Assembly (NCBI GenBank): GCA_905250125.1
Contig: CAJNOL010001254.1
Span: 1 to 64,000, forward strand
Source of the DNA: Rotaria sordida
Lineage: Eukaryota; Rotifera; Eurotatoria; Philodinida; Philodinidae
Direction of reading: 5' to 3'
DNA: 64,000 bases
The notes under the pieces were generated by a model that worked only from the letters and a program-made list of their open reading frames with translations, made no database searches and was not told where the DNA came from. The position numbers and the translations under genes are program-made. This document shows, piece by piece, positions 11,760-22,044 of this stretch (position 1 is the first letter of the stretch; each line of letters begins with the position of its first letter).

Positions 11760-13857
11760 TTATTCATGATTATCACTACATAAAGTTTTAATTAAACGTT
11801 CTAAATCATCATGTTTATAAATTTTATAATAATGATTTAAACCAATATTGAATAGAGCCCAATCAGGAGCTTCTTTTTTAAAATCTTCTTGAACAAAAAC
11901 AGGATAAATTTTAATTTTTTTATTAATAGCAAATTCCCATTCCCTTCGACAAAAATATGATGCACAATATGCATTACTAAGAAGAACAAAAACAACTTTT
12001 GATTGACGAATACCACTTGTTATTGTATCAACCATATTATCTTTCATACAATTTCTATCAACCCAAATATTTGTAAAAAGATTCGCTTTTTCTAATGCTT
12101 GAACAAATTCATCACATTGACGTGTATCACGATGACAATAGGAAATAAATGCTTGTCGACTATTTCTATTAATTGATACTTAACAAAAAAAAATAAACAA
12201 AAGAAAAACATAATCGTTTTTTTAGAAAAAGATTATAGTCTTTACTTGGAAGCTCTTTTTCTTGCTCTGATACAAGATTTTGACGAATTTGTTCGATAAT
12301 TTTTTTCATCCTTGGATCAGTACCAAATAAAAAATTAGCTTTTGTTGTTAAAAATTCGTTTAATTCGAAATTATTTTTTAAATCTTGTTTCATATCTGGT
12401 GATGAAGAAATTTTACAAAGAATTTTAAGTGCATATAAATGATGCTGTTCTGCGTAAGTAACTATTTTGGATATGTATGGAAGTGTTTGTTTTTTAAAAA
12501 AATCTTGAGTAAGAAATCGAAGTAAATAAAGAAGAAGTAGTTCAAATGATATTCCTTTATATTGAATACTTCCTTCAGCAACTGCTCGATCAATAAAATC
12601 AAATATAAGTTTTACTATATCTTGAGCCATATGCGGGTTTTCCTTTTGTAAATCTTTAAAATCTTGAAAACTCATTAGACTTGATAATGTTGACACAGCC
12701 ATTAAACGAACACGTTCATATTTTGCATCAATATAAGGAATTATTATTTGAGATGCATTTAAATTTTCATCTGAACGTTTATTCGAACGCAATAAACGAA
12801 GAACTTGATTGGGTTCATTTAATGATAAACAATCATTAATATTTTCATCATCATCATCATTCAGATCTCTTGATGTATCATACCATTTATTAAGAAATAT
12901 CAGTGCTACATCAACTAATGAAGTAATATCATTTGAATTAGATTGTATCGCTTCATCTCGAATAATATTTGATCCTAATAATCGAAAAGTTATTAAAGAA
13001 AATAGATTAATATTAAATGGATTTGCTAGTTGTGCATCATCATCATTTTTATTTCCTAATGCTCTATTAATAATATGAATCCAATTTTCTGTTGGTACAC
13101 AATTGGTAAGTATAGCAAGAATACCACGAAGACAATAAAGAAATGATTTATTTTGTTCAAAATTTTTTTCACTTAACACTATTCGAACATATTTTGCAAG
13201 TAAATAAATATATTTTTTTTTATCATCATTTTTTAAAATTCCTCTATTTTCATCAAATAATGCAACAGCAAATGTACAACATCCAATAAAAAATGTATGA
13301 CGATAACTTACATGCATATTTTTATTGAATTTCATATCATATAAATAATTTTTGGCATGACGATGAATAAGACATAGATTAAGTTCATTATTAAGATTTC
13401 TTGGAGGTGGATTAAGATCCTTAAAACATAATCGATATGTAAATGATCGTGCATCAAGCATACGCATAAGATAAATCAACATTTCATCTTCTTCATTTGT
13501 ATTATCATTAGATAATTGTTCATCACGAATAAATATAACAGCTTGTTTTAAATCATCAATTTGTTTTGTTCGAAATAAACATGTACGAAATAATTCAATA
13601 ATATTTTCATTATTTATTGTTGATTGTAAATCAAAAACACAATATTCAACAAAAGATAATTGAAGATTTGAATATAGATCAATAAATTTTCTTTCATCAT
13701 TTGTTAATCTATCATTTGATATCCATTTTCTAATAATATTATTAATAATTAAATCAAAACGACGATCTAATGTATTACCAATACTTAAATAATCTTTCGA
13801 TTTTTCGAGTTCTTGTAATTGTAATAATAATGAATTCAAATCATTATGATTTGTCAT
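11760..13857 (-). CDS. Armadillo/HEAT-like helical repeats fused to a C-terminal TIR domain
   Basis: Two exons: 13857-12246 and 12178-11760, joined over a 67-nt GT-AG intron (phase 1), giving 676 residues. Residues 1-537 are Leu/Ile-rich paired helices consistent with ARM/HEAT repeats. The second exon is a TIR domain: AFISYCHRD (547-555), WVDRN (576-580), KVVFVLLSNAYCASYFC (598-614), REWEFAI (616-622). E617 aligns with the catalytic Glu of NADase TIR domains, so NAD+ cleavage is possible. ARM plus TIR recalls SARM1, the animal NADase that triggers axon degeneration and innate responses, but there are no SAM domains between them, so it is not a simple SARM1 orthologue. TIR proteins are expanded in bdelloids; immune or NAD signalling is inference. 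There is no signal peptide or membrane segment, so it is probably cytosolic. Confidence 0.8.
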
Positions 13858-14429
13858 TTTAATTGAAACTTGTTGATAATCTTATCAATAAAAAAAGTTG
13901 CCTGTTGTTGACATTGAAAAAAAACTCTGTGACAGAATGTAAACGCACTTAAGAAACTGTTGCTTTTTTTTTCTTCCTTTCGTAGCTCTTTAAGAATATG
14001 TAGAAGGATGAGATGAAAAAAAAAGAATGAAAAATGTACCTCAATGGCAAAATACAACAAAAAAAAACAACAACATAATTTGCCGATTGCGTACACTACA
14101 TAGTAGTATTTACCAATGCGACAGTTGACATCACAAACAGTCAGCCGTTTGAGTGATGAAAGTTTGTTTTCATTCTAATTCCACTATGCAAATCACGACT
14201 GAATTCAAAAGAAAGAGATTACCTAATATTCTTTATACTTTCATTGAAAAAATATAACTCTATTCAATGAATTCATACAACTGCACACAATTAATTTTCT
14301 TCCAATAGACAAGTCTATCATCACATTACTTGTCAAGTCTCCAAGAAATTTTTAATTCCAATATATTTTTATTATTTACGATATGATTCATCATGGAAAA
14401 ACGAAGGAAGAATATACCTGTCTTTCGGC

Positions 14430-14775
14430 TGCCTAATGGTATGTGTTGCTGCTTAGCAACAGATTTATTAGCCCGACATCTACCCTACAACTGATACTAG
14501 CTGTAGCTCTACATAGAAAGTCAGCCTGATGCACAGTTATTGCGCTCAATCGCTTAAACTCTCCATATATACTGACTAATCACATACTAGCTACGAGGAC
14601 AGATAAATATCACAACTTAGTCAGCATACTATCGAACGGCTGATCCGAGACAAACAGCCGTCAGTAATTTGTCCAGGGTCATTCCATGGCTGAGAGTACC
14701 GAGATTTAAACACAGTAACTATTGGATACATGTCGAACAGCATAGCCACTCAGCCATGAGGATCGATCCATTTTG
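14430..14775 (-). mobile_element. Possible tRNA-related SINE (weak)
   Basis: On the minus strand, TGGCTGAGTGG (14756-14746) matches a pol III A box of Ser/Leu tRNA type. GTGTTTAAATCTCGG (14713-14699) resembles a B box at a usual distance. The following 280 bases have a more balanced composition than their surroundings and no coding sense. Against this, CATGGCTGAG recurs as the inverted complement at 14685-14694, so a simple 10-bp hairpin could explain the A-box match. No target duplication or poly-A tail was found. Confidence 0.3.
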
Positions 14776-14838
14776 ACAAATGTAAGACTTACGAGAAAAA
14801 CCTCTTCAGATGTCTCGTTCCTGTTTCAACGACTTTTT

Positions 14839-15268
14839 GCCTATAGATACTGTATAGTGTTACAATAAAAATCCTAAAAAGATTTGAGTTTTTATTGAGA
14901 TTTGACTAAGCTATCGAATTTTTTTCTAAGAGTTCCTAAGTTTTTGGAAAACTCATGTTTTCGAATTTTGATCTGAAGCTTTGTACATATAGAGAACTCA
15001 ATTAGAGTGATCTCATAAAAAAAATTCACAGGTTTTAAACAAAGTCTCTTCATATCTCGAAGAGACTTTGTTCAAAACTTGTACATTTTGTATGAAACTA
15101 GTCTAGCTGGATTCCCTATGTGCACAAAGTTTCAGGCCGAAATTCGAAAATACGAGTTGTTCGAAAACCTAGGACCTCTAGAAAAAAAAATCGATAACAT
15201 AGTCAAATCTCAATAGGAATCAAAATCCTTTTAGAACTTTTATTAGAATACTATGTAGTATCTATAGG
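14839..15268. repeat. Long palindromic foldback element
   Basis: The ends mirror each other: CCTATAGATACTGTATAGTG on the left, and the complement of the right end reads CCTATAGATACTACATAGTA. The arms remain complementary to the centre near 15055, where AGTCTCTTCATATCTCGAAGAGACT forms the tip. A relative lies at 41349-41815. Non-coding; probably a non-autonomous DNA element. Confidence 0.7.
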
Positions 15269-17056
15269 TAAAAAAAATCATTGAAATTGAAAGGAAAGTA
15301 TCTGAAGAGGTTCTCTTGTACGATAATGAAAGAAAGAATGATGTTTTTTATTATTAAAAAACAGGAACTAAGAGAGAAAGGAAAATCGTTTTTGTCTATG
15401 ATTTCATATGCAATAGAGATGGACAACTTCACTAAATCATGCTTCAACTCTATACAACTCCAGTCTTATTCTCTAAAATCTCATTCCAATTTCACTCTGG
15501 ATCTACATCAGCTTCATTACAACTCTACTCATCAATTGTTAAATTCTACTCCAACTCTGATAAGAAAAAGTGTCAACTTCGGAGCTAACTCCGCGTTATA
15601 GTTGTGTATGTCTGATGTGCAATAGCCGTTGATGTCCTGATGAATGAAGATTACCCATTTAAATAAAAATATCTGAATAGGTACTTTCCATATTTTCAAG
15701 AAGTTTACATATTGAATCATGTAAAAGAAAAACTAATCACAACACAAAAGACAACAATAATAATAAAGCTGTATGAACAGGTCTTTGATAAAATCGATAC
15801 CAAAGTATATTTGAAGAAATATAAACTTTTTACCTAAAACAAATACGAACAAAGCAGTACCATGCTGCCTGGCTTTCATTGGTGTAGGTGTGGGTGTCGA
15901 TTGTCTATTCTTTCACACCCATACAATCAAATATTCGATTTTGGTTTACATTTGATTCGATTGCACTATTAAAAATGCAGGATTTCATCACATACATTTT
16001 TTAGATTGCTTAGCTAATGTTATCAATGTTCAATCTGAAAAACAGGTTACGATAAGTAGAATGTATGCAAGTCAATGCTTTATAAATCATTCATTTCATA
16101 AAGACGATTATCAATTGGTTTGAACTAAAAAAATCATGAAGATTATTATAATATTTTTGAAGATATTCAAGTGTTCCGTAGAATTTGAAACATAAATGCA
16201 ATTTATATTATACGTGAATTTTTCTAAGAATTTCTTTTTCATTCTTTCTATCATCATCTTTTTAGTAAATCTTTTTCGATATAATTATATCGGTAAACTT
16301 CAAATATTTAACAAAGATAATTTCTGAAATTCTCGATGACGTATGGATTCCAAAGAACATAGACACAAAAGTCATTAACGATCACGCATTGCTCAAAGTC
16401 AAAAATGAATATGCATCATTTTGCATTTGAATAATTACCAACATAGCACAGCATGAGATGGACAGCTTTTATATATAAGGAAAAATGTGTCTTCCTCTTC
16501 TTTGCATGAGTTGCATTTTGATGAAAAATGTTGGTAATAGTTGATAGGCTTAATCTCAATTACTGCAATTAAACTTTTTATTTCTACGCCACAAAGAAGA
16601 AATAACGATGATAAAAATATAACTCAGGAAAAATATGATGTCATCAAATTACTGATATTGCATCCGTTTGTTTATATAGTTTTGTTTTTCTCATTGAAAA
16701 AAATAACATTCGCTGTCATGATAAGTTGCTTTGCTTTGGTTGATTTGATAGTGTAATATTTCTGAGAAACTATTTGACTGAGTCTTTAGATTCACCATCA
16801 TATATACTGAAAACCATCATTGAAGAAGAAAAAAGAAGTTTCAGTTCGATCAAACGATATATGATACATTCTTTTTTTAAGAACGGATGATTTCACTAGG
16901 TGAAACACGTCTCGTCCTTTAGAACTTTCTTGCATGTTGGACTTACCTCTATTTCTTTAGCATTATGTTGTTCTTTGAAAACGCCCTCCTTTTTTAAAAC
17001 CTTACAAACCTAAAGATTTCCTGTCATTATCAAACGCTGCATAACTCCTACCTATA
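15269..17056. other. Gene-free stretch
   Basis: AT-rich non-coding DNA with one small TGTGGG-like hairpin near 15881. Short ORFs (for example 15281-15601) lack family signatures, introns or conserved composition, and I do not call them genes. Confidence 0.5.
15881..15927. repeat. Short TGTGGG-like hairpin
   Basis: GGTGTAGGTGTGGGTGTCG faces TTTCACACCCATAC across about 15 nt. It is the smallest member of the hairpin set. Confidence 0.5.
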
Positions 17057-17467
17057 AAGGGTGTTTCATAATAATTGAGGATAAATTTGTTAATGGTATC
17101 TTTGACGTCGAGGACTGAGATTTTCATCTCATATGTATCTAATCAAGGTCTTTTATTTCTGAACATTTCAGCTCTCTAGATATAACTAGTGATGAAATAC
17201 ATCGATAAGATTAAAATGCATAATTTTTGTACTTGATTTTTGTCCGATTTTTCACAGTAGAAATAGAGCAAAAACCTAGTACGAAAATTTATGAATTACA
17301 ATCTTGTCGATATATTTCATCATTAGTTATAGCTAGAGAACTCAAACCTTCAGAACTAAAAGATCTCGATTAGATGTATACGTGATAAAAATTTCACGCT
17401 TCTATGTCAAACAAGAGTATGAAAAATAGCATTAACAATTTATCCTTAATTATTATGAAACACTCTT
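17057..17467. mobile_element. TA-flanked palindromic MITE
   Basis: The ends are AAGGGTGTTTCATAATAATT and, on the complement of the right end, AAGAGTGTTTCATAATAATT, each next to TA (17055-17056 and 17468-17469). The arms extend inward for about 190 bases: GATATATTTCATCATTAGTT on the right answers AACTAGTGATGAAATACATC on the left. No ORF. Typical of mariner-derived MITEs. It ends about 125 bases before the GPCR start codon, so it may lie in that gene's promoter. Confidence 0.8.
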
Positions 17468-17594
17468 TAGCACACACATCTATGAAGTCAGTAACAATTA
17501 TTGGATTAATAATGCGAGCAGTAGATTCTTAAGCATATACATTTTACTTTCTCACATATAAAGATTACCAAGTACTCTTTAGAATAACATCAAT

Positions 17595-18575
17595 ATGGTC
17601 TCATCTCTAGCCATTCAATTGCTGTCTATACAAAAATGTATGGGATGGTTTATGACAGTGTATGTTGTCTTTGGCGTTATTGGCAATCTATGCAACTGTT
17701 TTGTCTTTCTTCGAAAACAACTTCGATCGAATTCATGTTCATGTTATCTGTTAGCAGGTTCCATTGCAAATATTATCGTATTAATGTTTTTAGCAACGAC
17801 AAGTATTTATGCGATTGAGCAATCCGATCCTACTAATAGTTCGTTGATTTATTGTAAATTACGTGGATACATTGGACAGATTAGTATCATGGTCTCACGT
17901 TCCTTGATTGTTCTTGCTTGTTTCGATCGTGCCTGTATCTCATCCAGCCGAGTATCTATACGCAATCTTAGTAACTTACGAATTGCTCTGAAACTTATTT
18001 TATTCTGCACTTTGTTTTGGATTGTCATCTCTATCCATTTGCTCATTTGGAATACGATTATCGATGGTAGATGCACGAAATCAAGTCTATACAATATTAT
18101 CTTCGGAATTTATGTATTTATTATTGTTGCAGTGGTACCACCTCTACTCATGATCATATTCAGTATGATTACACTACGTAATATTCGTCTTGCACACAAT
18201 CGTGTTCATCCAGTATTAACATTAAGTGGCATGCGTCAACGTGATTATCAGTTGACGCGAATGTTGATAGCTGAAGTAGTCGTATATGTTTTGTCTACAC
18301 TACCTTTTCCGTTTAATTCTTTGTATACTTCGATAACAATGTCAGTAGTCAAAAGTACCGATCGACAAATAATAGAATCATTTATCAGTTTTATTACGGG
18401 AAATTTTCTTATATATATCAATCCATCTTCAACAGTCTACATATACTTAGCTACATCTAAAACGTTTCGAATTGAATTCAAGGCAGTTTTTACTAATATA
18501 TCACGTCGACTTTTTAGAACTCATCAATACCCTCCACGGGCAATGGAATTACGTAGAACAATTATCAATTATTAA
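17595..18575 (+). CDS. Class A (rhodopsin-like) G-protein-coupled receptor, intron-less
   Basis: 326 residues in one exon, ATG 17595. Seven hydrophobic segments are visible, roughly 17-39, 51-73, 91-112, 131-152, 166-190, 223-245 and 262-285. Family marks: Gly-Asn in TM1 (30-31), a conserved Cys before TM3 (C87) matched by C160 in the second outer loop, DRA (111-113) in the place of DRY, and a TM7 motif INPSSTVYIYL with NP at 276-277 in the place of NPxxY. There is no signal peptide. The ligand cannot be predicted; peptide-type receptors are a reasonable guess because bdelloids carry large expansions of intron-less receptors of this shape. The missing Tyr of DRY and altered TM7 motif are deviations, but Asp-Arg is kept, so it may still couple to G proteins. 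Isolated gene with a MITE just upstream. Confidence 0.85.
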   Translation: MVSSLAIQLLSIQKCMGWFMTVYVVFGVIGNLCNCFVFLRKQLRSNSCSCYLLAGSIANIIVLMFLATTSIYAIEQSDPTNSSLIYCKLRGYIGQISIMVSRSLIVLACFDRACISSSRVSIRNLSNLRIALKLILFCTLFWIVISIHLLIWNTIIDGRCTKSSLYNIIFGIYVFIIVAVVPPLLMIIFSMITLRNIRLAHNRVHPVLTLSGMRQRDYQLTRMLIAEVVVYVLSTLPFPFNSLYTSITMSVVKSTDRQIIESFISFITGNFLIYINPSSTVYIYLATSKTFRIEFKAVFTNISRRLFRTHQYPPRAMELRRTIINY

Positions 18576-18891
18576 TGTATTTTATCTAGACTCATTATCT
18601 TTTTTTTCTGAAACCTTAATTGATGTTTCTGTAAATGTCAAGTAACGTCTTAAGTAAATATAATCGAGAAATTACTAATCACAAATTTGTGGTTTATAGT
18701 CTTTAACTTTTTCAGAATAATATCAATACAATATCATTCGGCTTAATTTTTGGTGTTGATTCTACATATGATAACTTCTGTCAACTTAAATTCAGCTACA
18801 ATCATCACAGTCGATGAATAAAACGATTTGTGAAATTAATACGTTCTTTTCTTCAAATAGATATTCACAAACAACAATGCGATTCTTTTTA

Positions 18892-18980
18892 TGTGGGTGT
18901 GGATGAGTTTGGAAGTAATGATGTATGTAGGGCTGTGTTGGAATGAATCTTCTCTTTTTCTGTATTCACACTCACACTCT
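18892..18980. repeat. TGTGGG-like hairpin, degenerate
   Basis: ATGTGGGTGTGGATGAG and ATGTAGGGCTGTGTTGG on the G strand, followed by ATTCACACTCACACTCTCG. More worn than the others. Confidence 0.45.
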
Positions 18981-19529
18981 CGAATTCAATCTCACGGAAG
19001 ATCTGTCAATGAACAATGAACTCGTCCATCATCAAATGTTGGCTTTGATCTTTCACACGAACTTCTCAGAGAAGAATTTTCGTCGTGGCAGTGTGTATCT
19101 GTCTTCTCTTTATTCACATCCACATTAACTTTATCATGTATCAGTCACTGTGGAAAAGTAAAAAAAACAATGGCCATAGTAGCTACACTTGCAATAGAAA
19201 TATCTCTTGAACAATAGATCAGATTGAGTTGAAACTTGCAGAGTATTTATATCTGACTTACTTCTATCTACAGCCAAAATATGAGCTAAATTGGTGATAT
19301 CAATGAAGCAACATTTTGCTGTAACCGATCTTACTTCTCGAGCAATGGTTCCTAGTGAATCTACTGAGTTCAAGATACATGAAAAGGTACCCTGTTACTA
19401 ATATATCATAGAAACTTCTAAGTAATTTAGTATATTAAGGTACTTTTTCGGTTTTTTAGCACATTATTCCGGAAGACTTCGAAGTGTTTAATCCGCTTGT
19501 TGGAAAATTTTTCATACATTTCCAGAGAT

Positions 19530-19795
19530 GCGCAAGTACGGATACAACTTGTACCACGCGGTTCACAGCCGACTATGTACTACCTTGTACCACCTTGTAT
19601 CGAGTCCATCTATCGATATAATAACATATATACCCCAGAAAAACCTAGAATTCATGTACCACCTTGTATCGAGTATGAATTCTAGAATTCTAGGTTTTTC
19701 GAGAGTATATATGTTATTATATCGATACAAGGTGGTACAAGGTGGTACATAGTCAGCTGTGAACCGCGTGGTACAAGTCGTACTCGTACTTGCGC
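19530..19795. repeat. Near-perfect 266-bp hairpin
   Basis: It starts GCGCAAGTACGGATAC and ends with the complement of GCGCAAGTACGAGTAC. The arms contain matching TTGTACCACGCGGTTCACAG on the left and its complement on the right, and the words TACCACCTTGTATCGA. The tip is near 19665-19690, around GAATTCTAGAATTC. Mismatches between the arms are few. Open frames through both arms follow from the repeat. Confidence 0.8.
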
Positions 19796-20824
19796 AGCCC
19801 TTAAATTAAATTATTGATAATGTGAATGAAGTAGTATCATCCGATAAGACAAAAGAATATATTTATTCGAAACATGTTTCATATAGACTTTTTTCGAAAG
19901 TTTTGCGTTCAAATCCAGTAGACTTTTTATGATTCCTTGAATAATGAATTATTGTTATCTTAAAGCATTGTAAAAAAGAATGTAGTATTGGCATTGAATA
20001 AAATAAGTTAATATTCGTTTGAAGATTTTTTTTTCTTCTCTTTATGACCAAACGAATATTGATTGATTTAACTTAGTTAGACGTCAAAACAATATAATCA
20101 TGAATTATTAATCTCGATAAAGAGAGATTATTCAAAAGGTGTGTGAGTTAAACCATTGAACACAAATAGATTTAAGAAAAGTAGAGAAATACACAAATAT
20201 TAAAAATATATCAGTAATATAGAACTGAATGAAAAAGTCAATGAGTAAAAAGCAAAATAAATTTGTTTTTTTTTTTCTCATATTGGATATATACAGATCA
20301 AAGAATGATATAACTATAATACGCACACATTTTATTGTAAGTTTTACATTTTCTTCATAGTTTAAAAAAAGAAATCGTTGTTAAAGTATAAATGTAAATT
20401 TAGAAAGAATTTCAATAAGTGTGACTAATCAATTAGAATTCATTTTGTTATGACCGATGACTTCTTGTTGTATATTCAATAGATCACACAATAAAAAGCA
20501 ATATAATACAAGAAATTTAAAGTCATTTGTAGAAACAAAAACACCAATTACATTTAATTAGTTAAACAATGATATTTATGTATCAAAATCAGAACAACAA
20601 GGTTATGTTTGTGATATCTTCCATCACCGATATGAAAAGGTTAAGCAATATATATTAATGGCTAGCACGATATTATGAAAAGCTCGATTAAGTTTGCTCT
20701 ATTATATATAATACAACATAGAGAATTGAACAATGTGATTATGATGAAAGACAATGAACTAGAATTAAAATATCAGAGAAAATGAAACTTATTAGATGAT
20801 CAAATTTGGATAAATGACACAAAC

Positions 20825-21872
20825 GAGAAAACATTTTCAACTGATCAATCGCTTCCTTACCAAAGACGAATGGATTGTAAGTTATCAACCATGTTGATTA
20901 CGACTATGACTATGAGAAATCGTCTTAGATTTTCATATGCTAGTTTTTCAAACTAAGAAACATTTTGCCAAAATTGTTTTTAATCTATTCACAAGGAAAA
21001 TCTTCCAACTGATAAATCGCTTTTGAATCAAGACTATGTACATTATATCGACCTAAATGAGTTATGGATATCTTGAAAAAAGAGTTCGTATCCTTAGCTT
21101 ATTGCTGCGAGGATACTGTACTTTTACGGTCTTTTTTAAAAGAATGTCGTAGTCCCCAGGAAAACTGATTTTCGAATTTCAATCTGAAGCCTTGCTTAGA
21201 GGCGATCTTCACGAGAATAGTTCATTGTGAAAATTTCAGATTTTTTTGATTTTCTGCTATTCTAAAATAAGAACATCAAATTTGCCGGTTTACATGAGCA
21301 ATGTAAAAGACACGCTGTTACTATACTCATATCTTAGGATATAAGCTAGAGTCTGTCGAGTCCAAAATTTTCAGATCCGGCGGTCTCTAATAGCGACAAG
21401 ATCTGAAGCATTCACAACAACCTATTCTTGTTAAGACCTATCTCAATGCAAAGTTTCAAGTCGAAATTTGAAAATCCATTTTCCTGAGTAGAACTACGGT
21501 ACTCATTTAAAAAAATACCATAAAAGTACAACATATATTCTTTTCAGAGTATTCATAACTCATTTGGTTGTACATAATACAAATAGTCTCGACTCAAAAG
21601 CGATTTATGAGTCGAAGAATTTTCCTCATCAGATTACAAAGCATATCGAATCGTCAATAATATTTTCTTTTTGCTTTCCAAAAATGAGTTTTAAGTAGAA
21701 TAGTACCATATTACTATATATCTTTTGTACGAATTGAAATGGCTGTATTTTATATAGAAAATATCCGATTTGAAATAGAAAAAAAATTTACTAGTCCGAA
21801 TATCTAAAGATATATCTCCTGATCATACTCAATGAGAAAATGACTGATCAATTGAAAACGTTTCTTCATAAA
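20825..21872. repeat. Nested foldback elements sharing the CAACTGATCAATCGC terminus
   Basis: The inner element runs about 20994-21628: the left end has AACTGATAAATCGCTTTTGA and the right end its approximate complement (TCAAAAGCGATTTATGAGTC). Within it are complementary arms such as ATACTGTACTTTTACGGT and CTCATTTAAAAAAATACC. An outer pair with the same terminal word (TTTTCAACTGATCAATCGC at about 20835 and TGATCAATTGAAAACG at about 21846) suggests insertion of one member into another. Non-coding. Confidence 0.6.
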
Positions 21873-22044
21873 TAATTGCATAAAATTATAGTATCAAATT
21901 TCAAAAAACAATAAATAGATGATATCAATTTTCAATTGGATATTCTATGAACTATTTCAAAATAAGTGTATGTAGTAAATATATTTACATGAAAGAAATG
22001 ATTAAGTACATGAAAAAACAAATCTAAAATAAAGGCATTATATG

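Larger units (their letters stand above)
18576..22044. other. Gene-free stretch rich in inverted repeats
   Basis: No exon was recognised between the GPCR and SLC30A9. It holds a TGTGGG-like hairpin, a near-perfect 266-bp hairpin and a nested foldback element, listed separately. Around 20565-20680 a short frame looks weakly protein-like (YVCDIFHHRYEKVKQYI), but stops and lack of splice sites make it at best a remnant. Confidence 0.5.

Noticed and set aside
13854-14096. 80-residue ORF upstream of the ARM-TIR start
   Set aside because: Phe/Leu-rich low-complexity translation of A/T runs, with no splice link to the gene; probably promoter or 5' UTR.
14675-14770. A true tRNA-Ser or tRNA-Leu gene on the minus strand
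   Set aside because: A- and B-box-like words are present, but no acceptor stem or anticodon arm pairs properly.
19497-19752. Two overlapping ORFs with similar peptides
   Set aside because: They read the two arms of the 266-bp hairpin.
20400-20700. Protein-like short frame before the nested foldback element
   Set aside because: Frequent stops and no splice sites; too little to call even a pseudogene.
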